From: Acidisoma cellulosilyticum
GTDB taxonomy: Bacteria; Pseudomonadota; Alphaproteobacteria; Acetobacterales; Acetobacteraceae
Length of the DNA stretch: 64,000 nt
NCBI RefSeq assembly: GCF_020621385.1
Contig: NZ_JAESVA010000001.1
Coordinates: 248,001-312,000 of the forward strand
Direction: 5' to 3'
Position numbers and translations under genes: made by a program
Shown: positions 40,502 through 48,257 of the stretch, in pieces
Layout: each line of letters opens with the position of its first letter
How positions within the stretch are numbered: position 1 is the stretch's first letter
The notes under the pieces: model-generated
The model's database searches: none
What the model saw: only the letters and a program-made list of their open reading frames with translations
What the model was told of the DNA's origin: nothing

Positions 40502-40671
40502 CGGCCCTGCCTCTTTGCTTGCGCTGTCGCTCTGCGCACTGTCATCGATCGTCGAGACGTAGTTCATCGGTCGCCCTGCGGTTGCGTGGGGCCACTTGGT
40601 GGATGGCTTGACCTGCAATATATCGCTAGCCCGAAAGTGAATCCGTGCTATTTCAACCCAAATAAACCAAT

Positions 40672-40685
40672 ATATTGACGAATAT
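40672..40685. promoter_or_regulatory. AT-rich palindrome in the ThDP-enzyme/Lrp gap
   Basis: ATATT-GACG-AATAT is a perfect inverted repeat 30 bases before the Lrp/AsnC start and within the divergent intergenic region. Size and AT-rich dyad fit Lrp-family sites. Function is inferred. Confidence 0.4.
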
Positions 40686-40714
40686 CATCACTCAGGTTTG
40701 ATTTTTTGGTGAAA

Positions 40715-41182
40715 ATGAGCAAGCTTGACGAATTCGATATCAAGATCCTTCGTCTTCTACAGGACAACGCCCGCATCACGACGCAGGAACTGGCCGACCG
40801 TGTCGGCCTATCCGCGACCCCCTGTGCCCGCCGCGTGAAGCGGATGGAAGATGAGGGATTGATCGTGAATTACGTCACGCTGCTCGATCCGGAGCGGCTG
40901 GGCGTTGGTCTGACGGTCTTTGTCAATGTGCGGCTGAACACGCAGGCCGCCAAAACCTTCGCCGCTTTCGAAGAAGCGATCAAACAACTTCCTGAAATCG
41001 TCGGCTGCTATCTTCTCGCCGGGAACTACGATTATCTGGTTCACGTGCGCGTTGCGAATGTCGAGGAGTTCCGAGCTTTCATCCGCGACCGATTGGTCAC
41101 GATCGAGGGGATCGGCGAAACGCAGTCGAGTGTGGTTCTGGAACAAACGAAACACACGACGGCACTGCCCTTGCCAAAATAG
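40715..41182 (+). CDS. Lrp/AsnC-family transcriptional regulator
   Basis: Leucine-responsive-type regulator of 155 residues. The N-terminal helix-turn-helix (residues about 5-60) reads LDEFDIKILRLLQDNARITT with recognition helix VGLSATPCARRVKRMEDEG. The C-terminal RAM ligand domain includes VGCYLLAGNYDYLVHVRV. ATG 40715 is preferred over GTG 40709 and TTG 40706. Divergent orientation suggests control of the ThDP enzyme, perhaps in response to an amino acid or oxoacid. Confidence 0.92.
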   Translation: MSKLDEFDIKILRLLQDNARITTQELADRVGLSATPCARRVKRMEDEGLIVNYVTLLDPERLGVGLTVFVNVRLNTQAAKTFAAFEEAIKQLPEIVGCYLLAGNYDYLVHVRVANVEEFRAFIRDRLVTIEGIGETQSSVVLEQTKHTTALPLPK

Positions 41183-41189
41183 CGGCTCC

Positions 41190-42479
41190 TTACTGACTTT
41201 CCGCTGATGATGCGGCCCGGCTCACCTCAATCGTCACGTGAGACAGCGAGTCGAATTTTGCCAGGCAAGTCCGGTAAAAAACCGCATCCCGAGCTTGGTT
41301 TGTCGCAATCGTCAAAATCGCGCCCAGATGCCCTGGCCCCAATCGCCAAAGATGCAGATCGGCGATTTGGTCGCCCTGTCCTTCGATCGTCCGCCGCATT
41401 TCAGCTTCCATGCCTCGGTCAGGCGTCATGTCGAGCAGGATGGCGCCCGTGTCGCGAATGAGGCCGTAAGACCAACTGGCGATGACGCAAGCGCCGATAA
41501 TACCAGCCAGCGGGTCCATCCAAAGCCATCCGAATGTCCGAGCCAGTAGCAGACCAATAATCACCAGCAGAGAAACTGCGGCATCGGCCATGACGTGGAC
41601 AACCGCCGCCCGCATGTTGTTGTCCCGATGCGCCGCACCATGCTCGTGATGGGTGTGTTCCTCAAAGACGCCAACGCGCCGGCGCTCGCCGTCAATCATG
41701 AGAAAAGCGACGAATGCATGCGGTTCCGGAATTTCGTCGACGGATTCCAGATAGCTACCGCGATCCACCATCTGAAAAACCTGCATGGTTCCACTCGGCC
41801 GAGCAGTTTCCACGGTCAAATCTCCGGGGGGCAAATCTCCGGGGGGCAAATCTCCGGGACGGTCGGCGCCCTCGAAACGGACCCGGAAACGAGGCGGCAC
41901 GCCATCCTCAAAGATGCTCAGAACCAGGCTACCGGTCCGAAAGGCAATCCGGTGTTCCTCGTCATGACCATGGTGATCATGATCATGACCTTGGCTGTGA
42001 CCATGGTCGTGATGGTGATGGCCACCGCCGTGCAGCAGCCAGACGCTCGCGATATTCACGCCAAGGCCAAGACAGGCAATCGGGATTGCCTCCGCGAAGT
42101 GGATCGGGACGGGCGCGAAAAAGCGGCTGATAGCCTCGTAGCCAATTACCAGCGCGATCATCGCGAGCACGATGGCACTGCTGAACCCGGCCAAGTCACC
42201 CAGCTTGCCGGTTCCGAACGTAAAGCGAGGGTCGTTGGCGTGGCGGCTGGCATAGCTATAGGCCAAAGCCGCCAGCAGCAAAGCGCCTGCATGCGTCGAC
42301 ATATGCAGACCGTCGGCGACCAGCGCGATAGACCCGAACAGCAAACCGCCGACAATCTCTGCGATCATCATCACGGCACAAAGCGCAATCACCCACCAGG
42401 TCCGACGCTTGTTGTCGTCGTGACCATCGCCCAGGAAAACATGGGAGTGGCTGACAGAGTGGATCGGCATATCCGGCAA
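41190..42479 (-). CDS. dmeF: Cation diffusion facilitator, DmeF-type Co/Ni efflux
   Basis: Inner-membrane metal/proton antiporter of 429 residues, longer than the usual 300 of the family. Six membrane helices are visible; helix 2 carries ALVADGLHMSTHAG with the metal-site Asp and His, and helix 5 carries VHVMADAAVSLL. The cytoplasmic loop between helices 4 and 5 is greatly expanded (about residues 150-290). It is very His-rich (HHHHDHGHSQGHDHDHHG) and includes a tandem GDLPP repeat. The layout matches DmeF proteins that export cobalt and nickel. It follows dmeR by 10 bases. Confidence 0.92.
   Translation of the reverse strand: MPDMPIHSVSHSHVFLGDGHDDNKRRTWWVIALCAVMMIAEIVGGLLFGSIALVADGLHMSTHAGALLLAALAYSYASRHANDPRFTFGTGKLGDLAGFSSAIVLAMIALVIGYEAISRFFAPVPIHFAEAIPIACLGLGVNIASVWLLHGGGHHHHDHGHSQGHDHDHHGHDEEHRIAFRTGSLVLSIFEDGVPPRFRVRFEGADRPGDLPPGDLPPGDLTVETARPSGTMQVFQMVDRGSYLESVDEIPEPHAFVAFLMIDGERRRVGVFEEHTHHEHGAAHRDNNMRAAVVHVMADAAVSLLVIIGLLLARTFGWLWMDPLAGIIGACVIASWSYGLIRDTGAILLDMTPDRGMEAEMRRTIEGQGDQIADLHLWRLGPGHLGAILTIATNQARDAVFYRTCLAKFDSLSHVTIEVSRAASSAESQ
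41817..41859. repeat. 15-bp tandem repeat inside dmeF
   Basis: The unit CAAATCTCCGGGGGG (plus strand) occurs at 41817-41831 and 41832-41846, with a third partial copy from 41847. In the protein it encodes the repeated pentapeptide GDLPP. Identical copies imply recent expansion by slippage; copy-number changes would keep the frame. Confidence 0.85.
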
Positions 42480-42489
42480 GACCGCTATT

Positions 42490-42768
42490 TTATTTCAGGT
42501 AGGTACGAACAACCTCGATCAGCTCGGCGGCACCTTTGGCGCGTTCGGGGTCGGGGTCGGTGTCGGGATTTACGACATGGTTGCGGATATGGTCCTCCAT
42601 CACCTCGGAGCTCAAACCGTGCACGGCGCCCCTTAGCGACGCCACCAGCATAAGCACGTCGGTGCAGCCAAGCTCGGCCTCCAGGGCACGTTCTACGGCC
42701 TCTACCTGACCCCTTATCCGCCGGACCCGGGCGATAAGCTTGGCCTTGTCCTTGATGGTGTGAGCCAT
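42490..42768 (-). CDS. dmeR: DmeR/RcnR-type nickel/cobalt-responsive repressor
   Basis: A 92-residue all-helical repressor of the CsoR/RcnR family. Numbered from ATG 42768, it has H3, C35, H60 and H64, exactly the Ni(II)/Co(II) ligand set known for E. coli RcnR, so a Co/Ni sensor is favoured over a copper or formaldehyde sensor. The ATG is preceded by GGAGG at ideal spacing, which settles the start against the upstream ATG at 42780. It shares the transcript with dmeF. Confidence 0.94.
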   Translation of the reverse strand: MAHTIKDKAKLIARVRRIRGQVEAVERALEAELGCTDVLMLVASLRGAVHGLSSEVMEDHIRNHVVNPDTDPDPERAKGAAELIEVVRTYLK

Positions 42769-42796
42769 CCTAGCCTCCATAGCTGATCTTTATAGC

Positions 42797-42808
42797 ATAG
42801 GGGGCTAT
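42797..42808. promoter_or_regulatory. Candidate DmeR operator ATAG-GGGG-CTAT
   Basis: A G-tract framed by inverted ATAG/CTAT, located 29 bases upstream of dmeR. RcnR/CsoR-class operators have this G-tract-within-dyad form. A TATAAAG-like -10 on the minus strand lies between the site and the gene, so binding would block the dmeRF promoter. A second GATAGGGC stretch at about 42821-42828 may be a further half-site. Confidence 0.65.
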
Positions 42809-42836
42809 CCTATATATAGCGATAGGGCATCACAAA

Positions 42837-43049
42837 GTGACGGAACGTAGGGGGTTCCCTTTTACGAAACCTAGTCCCTGTACTGGTCTCTGTGAGTTCG
42901 ACGGTCGAACCGGCTGGTGTCTCGGGTGCGGCCGAACTATTCCGGAAATCCGTGCATGGCGAAAACTGACGCCTTATCGTCGCACAGAGATCAAGCGCGC
43001 ATCGCCAACCCGGACCTCGTCCGCCGGATGCGAGAGGGTCTGGCTTTGA
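42837..43049 (+). CDS. DUF1289 family small cysteine-rich protein, possibly frameshifted at the end
   Basis: A 70-residue protein starting at a GTG, with SPCTGLCEF, GWCLGCGRTIPEI and WRKLTPYRR: the cysteine pattern CxxxC...CxxC of DUF1289. The function of the family is unknown. After EIK the +1 frame reads ARIANPDLVRRMREG, which looks more like a normal DUF1289 tail than the encoded SPTRTSSAG. A one-base deletion may therefore have altered the C-terminus, although the conserved core is intact. Confidence 0.7.
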   Translation: MTERRGFPFTKPSPCTGLCEFDGRTGWCLGCGRTIPEIRAWRKLTPYRRTEIKRASPTRTSSAGCERVWL

Positions 43050-43222
43050 GCACCTCCAACCCGAGACATATTACCAACTTGGCCCACAAGGTTATGTCGA
43101 TTACCCGGCTGCTGCCTGACAGCCTTCGGAGCATCCCATGTCGCAGGCCGCTTTCGTCAATGGCATACAAGCTTGGGCTATGCCGCCATCCGACATCGGG
43201 CCGGACACCGGTAGAACTGTGT

Positions 43223-44098
43223 CTAGTGCGTGTGACGATTCAATCGCGTGACCAGCACATCGCCCAAGGCGGAGGCGGACATAGGCTGCTGGCCGGTGAT
43301 CAACTCATGGTCGATAACGACGTTGCTGTGCCAATTGGCGACGCTTATGACCCGCGCGCCCGCCTCGGCAAGGGCATTCACCGGGTAGAACTGAACATTG
43401 CCGCCGATATAGAGCGGGCCCGGCCCTTCAAGCACCTGCTCCTCACCGGTTGAAAAGACGGTCATGCGATAGCCGGCATAGGGCCAGCCCTGGGCGAGCG
43501 CATTCGCCTTGCCGTCATTGGCGATCATGGACGCGACGAAAGCGGGCGCGTCCGGGAGCGTGGACAGCAGCGCGACCGGCCCGTGGCAGATGATGGCGGT
43601 CGGGCGGCCGCTATGGTGAAAGCTGATCAGAATCTTGCCGAGATTTTTGTCCGTGAGCAGGTCCACCATCGGCGCGTGACCGCCTGGAATGAAGATGCCG
43701 ACATAGCCGCGCGTACCGTCTGCGACGACGGAGGCCAGTGTCTTCGGATGTTTGAGCTGCGCAATGCCTTCCACATAGGTGAGTGCCGCGGCGCGGTCTG
43801 CATCGTCGCCGCCGAAGAACAGCTTGTTGTTCGAGTTGGCGTCCATCACCGGCTGGTCGCCATTCGGATCGGCGATCACCGGCTGATAGCCGGCCTCGAC
43901 AAGCTTGCGATAGGGGACTTCGAATTCATTGAGGTAATAGCCGGTGGCGTAGGTTTTGCCGTCCTTCAGGTCAAGCTGATGGGCGCTCGACATGACAACC
44001 AGGACCTTGCCCTTGGACTCTGCGAAAGCGCTCGCCATAGGTGCCAGCATTGGCAAGACAAGCGCCAAGGCGACGCCGCCCATTGTGCGGAGAAACAT
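43223..44098 (-). CDS. Exported DJ-1/PfpI-family (Hsp31/glyoxalase III-like) protein
   Basis: DJ-1 superfamily protein of 291 residues with an N-terminal signal peptide (residues 1-26, ending ASAFA). The nucleophile elbow reads AIICHGPVALL, the conserved acid lies in YLNEFEVPY, and GIFIPGGHAPMVDL matches Hsp31-type enzymes. Such proteins act as glutathione-independent glyoxalases or chaperones; export to the periplasm is unusual for them but seen in this subgroup. It ends a group of carbonyl-related genes. ATG 44098 has AAAGGAA upstream. Confidence 0.85.
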   Translation of the reverse strand: MFLRTMGGVALALVLPMLAPMASAFAESKGKVLVVMSSAHQLDLKDGKTYATGYYLNEFEVPYRKLVEAGYQPVIADPNGDQPVMDANSNNKLFFGGDDADRAAALTYVEGIAQLKHPKTLASVVADGTRGYVGIFIPGGHAPMVDLLTDKNLGKILISFHHSGRPTAIICHGPVALLSTLPDAPAFVASMIANDGKANALAQGWPYAGYRMTVFSTGEEQVLEGPGPLYIGGNVQFYPVNALAEAGARVISVANWHSNVVIDHELITGQQPMSASALGDVLVTRLNRHTH

Positions 44099-44178
44099 GT
44101 CACTATTCCTTTGGATCGATGGAGCGGACCCGCCAGCGATGGCGGGCCCATGGTCGGCTTGGGCTTAAAGCCGATGCG

Positions 44179-44976
44179 TCAGACGATGCCGTAACGCGGG
44201 GCGGGCTTCGCGTTGCGGAACTTCGGCGAAATCTCCCGACGATCCGCCTCCCAGCGGGTCCACAGCTCACCCTCGTGCAACCCAGGAATGGTCACCAACT
44301 CGCCTGCGTCCAGCCCCGCCAGCGCCGCGTCGACGCAATGCTCGGCCGACATGGTAATCTCGGAGGTCTTCTGCGGCGCGTAGCCGGCGATGTCCCAGAA
44401 CTCCGTGGCGGTCGCGCCAGGCATGACGGTCTGCACGCGCACGCCCTTGTCAGCCAGGTCCTTCTGCAGCGAATGGCCGAAGCTGAGGACATAGGATTTC
44501 GAGGCGCTGTAGACGCCGTTCAAGGCCTCCACGGCGATGCCGACGACGGAGGCGATGTTGACGATCGTGCCGGCGCCACGCGCCACGAAGGCGGGCGCTG
44601 CCGCGTAGGACAGGCGTGTCAGGGCGGTGATGTTCAGATCGATCATCTCCTCCATTTTGTCGACATCCGCCTGCAGGATCGACGCGACGGAACCGACGCC
44701 GGCATTGTTGACGAGCATGGTGATGCTCGCGTTGTCACGCAGCACGGCTTCGACCTTGGCCAGGCTGGCCTTGTCGTTCAGATCGGCGGCCAGCACGGTG
44801 ATCTGTCGGCCGGTGGCACCGCGCAGCCGATCGGCGACCACGTTCAGCCGCTGTTCGTTGCGCGCCACCAGAATGAGGTCGTAGCCACGCTTGGCCAGGC
44901 GATCGGCATAGACGGCGCCGATGCCGGACGATGCGCCGGTCACTAAGGCGGTGCCTTTGGGAAAGTGATTGTTCAT
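44179..44976 (-). CDS. Short-chain dehydrogenase/reductase
   Basis: Classical SDR of 265 residues. Cofactor motif TGASSGIGAVYADRLA lies near residue 14, an NADP-favouring basic residue follows in LVARNEQRLN, NNAGVGS near 90, and the catalytic Ser and YSASK near 145-160. The C-terminus is extended and ends PAPRYGIV. It is divergent from the GlxA-type regulator; a motif shared with the semialdehyde dehydrogenase promoter lies between them. Substrate unknown. Confidence 0.9.
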   Translation of the reverse strand: MNNHFPKGTALVTGASSGIGAVYADRLAKRGYDLILVARNEQRLNVVADRLRGATGRQITVLAADLNDKASLAKVEAVLRDNASITMLVNNAGVGSVASILQADVDKMEEMIDLNITALTRLSYAAAPAFVARGAGTIVNIASVVGIAVEALNGVYSASKSYVLSFGHSLQKDLADKGVRVQTVMPGATATEFWDIAGYAPQKTSEITMSAEHCVDAALAGLDAGELVTIPGLHEGELWTRWEADRREISPKFRNAKPAPRYGIV

Positions 44977-45039
44977 CGATCTAGTCCTTCGTTAGCTGCC
45001 CAGGATTGAGCTCTCCGACGAAGGAATAAGCTTGAAGCT

Positions 45040-45055
45040 CTAAGTCTCAAATGTC
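45040..45055. promoter_or_regulatory. Shared 16-bp motif, copy 1 (SDR/GlxA gap)
   Basis: CTAAGTCTCAAATGTC at 45040-45055 is the reverse complement, with one mismatch, of the motif at 46105-46120. It lies about 65 bases before the SDR start and 40 bases before the GlxA-type start, as expected for an operator serving both. A weaker look-alike, GACATCGAGATAG, lies at 45074-45086. Confidence 0.6.
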
Positions 45056-45095
45056 ATATACACATAGATTTCGGACATCGAGATAGGCATCGGTC

Positions 45096-46085
45096 ATGCG
45101 TGACGTCGCGTTCGTCGTATATCCAGGCTATTCAGTGATGGCCCTGGCCGTCGTCACGGCATTCGAAGTCGCCAATATGGTGGCTGATGACCCGCCATAT
45201 GACCTCCATTTCGTGTCCGAGACAGGCGGGATGGTCAGAACCTCGGCGGGCATGATGCTGGAGAGCGAGGCCTTCACCGCTATGCCCTTCGACACCCTGG
45301 TTGTCGGCGGCGCGACAATCCCCGCACCGTCAACACCCGGCTTGATCGCCTATATGCGGGACGCACCCAAGCGGCATCGTCGGATCGCGGCCGTGTGCAC
45401 AGGCGCCTTCGTGCTCGCCGAGGCCGGTCTGTTGGACGGCAGGCAGGCCACGACCCACTGGCTTCATGCGCGGGAGCTGCAGCGGCAATTTCCGAAAGTG
45501 AAGATCGATCAAGACCGGATCTTTATGAATGACGGGCCGATCTGGACATCGGCGGGCATGACGGCTGGCCTCGACCTCGGTCTCGCGCTGATCGAGAATG
45601 ACCTCGGACCTGATCTCGCAAAATCCGTTGCCCGCAAGCTCGTCATCTATCATCGCCGTGGTGGCGGCCAATCGCAGTTTTCCACACTCCTCGAACTGGC
45701 GCCGAAATCCGATCGCATACAGACGGCGCTGACCTACGCGCGGGACAACCTGCACAAGCCCTTGACCGTCCCCGATCTGGCGGAGGCTGCTCATCTCAGT
45801 CCGCGCCAGTTCAGCCGCGCCTTCCAGGCCGAGACAGGTCAATCACCCGCCAAAGCGATCGAGAATCTGCGGGTTGAGGCCGCACGGACCCTGATGGAGC
45901 AAAGCCGCCATCCGATCGATGTTGTAGCACAGCAAACAGGATTCAGCGATCGCGACCATCTGCGCCGCGCGTTTTTGCGTGCCTTCGGGCAGCCGCCGCA
46001 GGTGCTGCGGCGCAATGCGCGGCTGGAGGCTATCGACTATCAGGATTCCGCGGAAGCGGCGCATGAGGCCGCGATTCACGCGTGA
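45096..46085 (+). CDS. GlxA-type transcriptional regulator (DJ-1/PfpI + AraC)
   Basis: A 329-residue regulator fusing an N-terminal DJ-1/PfpI-like sensor (about 1-190, with elbow AAVCTGAFVLAEAGLL and RQATTHW) to a C-terminal AraC DNA-binding domain (about 215-315, with LSPRQFSRAFQAETGQSPAK and TGFSDRDHLRRAFLRAFGQPP). Both helix-turn-helix units look intact. The elbow cysteine is present as C111 or nearby. Members respond to small metabolites. Flanking genes are a divergent SDR and a downstream aldehyde dehydrogenase, both preceded by the same motif. Confidence 0.92.
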   Translation: MRDVAFVVYPGYSVMALAVVTAFEVANMVADDPPYDLHFVSETGGMVRTSAGMMLESEAFTAMPFDTLVVGGATIPAPSTPGLIAYMRDAPKRHRRIAAVCTGAFVLAEAGLLDGRQATTHWLHARELQRQFPKVKIDQDRIFMNDGPIWTSAGMTAGLDLGLALIENDLGPDLAKSVARKLVIYHRRGGGQSQFSTLLELAPKSDRIQTALTYARDNLHKPLTVPDLAEAAHLSPRQFSRAFQAETGQSPAKAIENLRVEAARTLMEQSRHPIDVVAQQTGFSDRDHLRRAFLRAFGQPPQVLRRNARLEAIDYQDSAEAAHEAAIHA

Positions 46086-46104
46086 CCGAAAACGCCGTGT
46101 TTTC

Positions 46105-46120
46105 GACATTTGAGACATAG
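46105..46120. promoter_or_regulatory. Shared 16-bp motif, copy 2 (before semialdehyde dehydrogenase)
   Basis: GACATTTGAGACATAG at 46105-46120 matches the inverted copy at 45040-45055 in 15 of 16 positions. It lies about 140 bases before the dehydrogenase start, just after the GlxA-type gene. Confidence 0.6.
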
Positions 46121-46259
46121 ACTGATCGCCTTACCTCTATGAGCGTGGATGGCGTGCGACGGGATTATCCCACGCACGCCGCCGCCAAGCCCGCCAGGTG
46201 CGTCGCCCAAGCTTCGGGCATCCCAGGTGCTGCTTGTTTCAAGCTCGCAGGAGGCCAGT

Positions 46260-47633
46260 ATGGCGTACCAAACGATCAATCCGACGACCAATGTCTTGGT
46301 CAAAACCTATCCCAATCACACCGATGCCGATGTTGAGGCGGCCCTGGATGCAGCCCATCGGCTCTATAAATCCCCCTGGTCCAAGGGACCGATCCAGCCC
46401 CGGCTGCAGGTTCTTGAACGCCTGGCGTATCTCATCGATGCGCGCAAAGAGGAGCTCGCGCAGATTGCCACCGTGGAGATGGGCAAGCTCATCAGCGACG
46501 CGCGTGACGAGGTCTGGATCATCGCCGAAATCGCGCGCTTCTATGCCCGCCACGCGGAAAAGTTTCTCGCGCCCGTGAAGATCGACTCGTCTCTCGGCGA
46601 GGCCTGGGTCGAGCATCATCCGATCGGTGTGATGCTCGCTGTCGAGCCCTGGAACTTTCCCTACTACCAGCTCATGCGTGTGTTCGCGCCGAACCTGGCG
46701 GCAGGCAATCCCGTGGTCGCGAAACATGCCAGCATCGTCCCGCATTGCGCGACCGTGTTCGAAGAACTGGTGAACGAGGCCGGCGCGCCGAAGGGTGCCT
46801 GGAAGAATCTGTTCATTACCGCTGACCAGGTCGCCAAGATCATTGCGGATGACAGGGTCCAAGGTGCTGCCATGACCGGCTCCGAGGGCGCAGGCAGCGC
46901 GATCGCGGCCCAGGCCGGCAAGTATTTGAAGAAATCGACCCTTGAGATGGGTGGCAACGACGTCTTCGTCGTCCTCGATGACGCGGACCTCGAAAAGGCT
47001 GTGGAGACGGGCGTCTTCTCTCGTCTGCACATCTCCGGTCAGGAGTGTATTTGTGCGAAGCGTTTCGTACTTCACGAGACGATCGCTGACAAATTCCTTG
47101 AAAATTTTACGGCGGCCATGGCCTCGGTCAAGATCGGCGACCCGATGGACGAGACAACGAAACTCGGGCCGCTGTCGTCCGCCGATGCCTCCGCCAATCT
47201 GGCGAAGCAGGTGCAGCGGGCCCTCGACCACGGGGCGAAGCTGTATCTTGGCGGCAAGCCGATCGACGGCAAGGGCAACTTCTTCGCGCCGACGATCCTG
47301 ACCAACGTGACGCGCGACAACCCGGCCTATTTCGAGGAGTTCTTTGGCCCCGTCGCACAGATCTACGTTGTGAAGGATGACGACGAGGCCGTCACGCTCG
47401 CCAATGATTCCCGCTACGGGCTCGCAGGTGTCGTGTTCTCGCGCAATATCGAGCGGGCCAAGGCCTTGGCGTCCCGTATTGAGACTGGCGCCGTGTGGAT
47501 CAATACCTTCGCCAGCACGGCGCCCGAGCTACCCTTCGGTGGCGTGAAACGCTCGGGCTATGGTCGCGAACTGTCCGAACTCGGTATCAAAGAGTTCGTG
47601 AACCAGAAGCTTGTTCTGGTCGCCAAAGGCTGA
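46260..47633 (+). CDS. gabD: NAD(P)-dependent succinate-semialdehyde dehydrogenase-like ALDH
   Basis: Aldehyde dehydrogenase of 457 residues. Catalytic cysteine C263 in SGQECICAKR, general base E229 in TLEMGGND, and GSEGAGSAIA near 207 for the cofactor. The short N-terminus (about 20 residues fewer than typical ALDHs) matches the Sad/GabD group (about 455-460 residues) that oxidises succinate semialdehyde. Other short aldehydes are possible. ATG 46260 has GGAGG five bases upstream; the longer open frame to 46149 is not conserved. Confidence 0.88.
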   Translation: MAYQTINPTTNVLVKTYPNHTDADVEAALDAAHRLYKSPWSKGPIQPRLQVLERLAYLIDARKEELAQIATVEMGKLISDARDEVWIIAEIARFYARHAEKFLAPVKIDSSLGEAWVEHHPIGVMLAVEPWNFPYYQLMRVFAPNLAAGNPVVAKHASIVPHCATVFEELVNEAGAPKGAWKNLFITADQVAKIIADDRVQGAAMTGSEGAGSAIAAQAGKYLKKSTLEMGGNDVFVVLDDADLEKAVETGVFSRLHISGQECICAKRFVLHETIADKFLENFTAAMASVKIGDPMDETTKLGPLSSADASANLAKQVQRALDHGAKLYLGGKPIDGKGNFFAPTILTNVTRDNPAYFEEFFGPVAQIYVVKDDDEAVTLANDSRYGLAGVVFSRNIERAKALASRIETGAVWINTFASTAPELPFGGVKRSGYGRELSELGIKEFVNQKLVLVAKG

Positions 47634-47641
47634 GCGCAGCT

Positions 47642-47675
47642 GGCGGTGGGAGGCGGCCAGCAGCCCCCCACCGCC
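47642..47675 (+). terminator. Hairpin after the aldehyde dehydrogenase gene
   Basis: GGCGGTGGG (47642-47650) pairs perfectly with CCCACCGCC (47667-47675), eight bases after the stop and between convergent genes. No T-run follows. Confidence 0.55.
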
Positions 47676-47714
47676 AAGCGGACCGGCGCTATTGAAGCGC
47701 CGATGCGCTGGCCA

Positions 47715-48167
47715 TCATCCCTTCATGGCTAAGGCACTTTCGGGAACGTCCGCCAGGCCGTTCGGCAGCAACGCCCGCGCCGTCAGGATCACGTTCAAAT
47801 ACTCGCGCAGAAGTTTGATTTTGCCATTCTCGACGACAAGGCGGCTGACATAGTCCTGCGCATAGACACGTTCTGTGCCACCGACGAAGCATTCCGAGTG
47901 ATATTCTGTGAAGAGGCCTGATCCGTCCTTCAACTCGTGGATGTCGATCTTCGACAGCGTGAAGGATACGAAATTTGAGCGTATCAGTTCGAGAACACCA
48001 CGGATCTCTGCCTTGCCTTGGAAGCGGCCGTCTAACCCGACGGTCGGCAGATAGGGAAATTCAAAGACCCCGTCATCCGCAAAGAGTTCGACGCATCGGT
48101 CAACCGACGTGTTGAGGTTTCTCAGACAATCAAAAAATTCTACAAGTAATTCTCTTGCCGTCGACAT
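47715..48167 (-). CDS. SnoaL/NTF2-like fold protein
   Basis: A 150-residue protein of the SnoaL-like cone fold (residues about 5-125), with the typical FDCLRNLNTSVDRCVELFAD helix and a DGVFEFPYLPTVGLDGRF turn. The superfamily includes polyketide cyclases, isomerases and non-enzymatic proteins, so no reaction is assigned. ATG 48167 is used; the preceding TTG frame extends two codons. It follows the SDR on the same strand with a 90-base gap. Confidence 0.75.
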   Translation of the reverse strand: MSTARELLVEFFDCLRNLNTSVDRCVELFADDGVFEFPYLPTVGLDGRFQGKAEIRGVLELIRSNFVSFTLSKIDIHELKDGSGLFTEYHSECFVGGTERVYAQDYVSRLVVENGKIKLLREYLNVILTARALLPNGLADVPESALAMKG

Positions 48168-48257
48168 GGCCAATATATCTCCTTATTGTTGTGAACTCCT
48201 GCGCAACACCGCATAGCCAGCGATGCTTGGCACAGGCGGTGAAAGGGCGTCTTGCCC

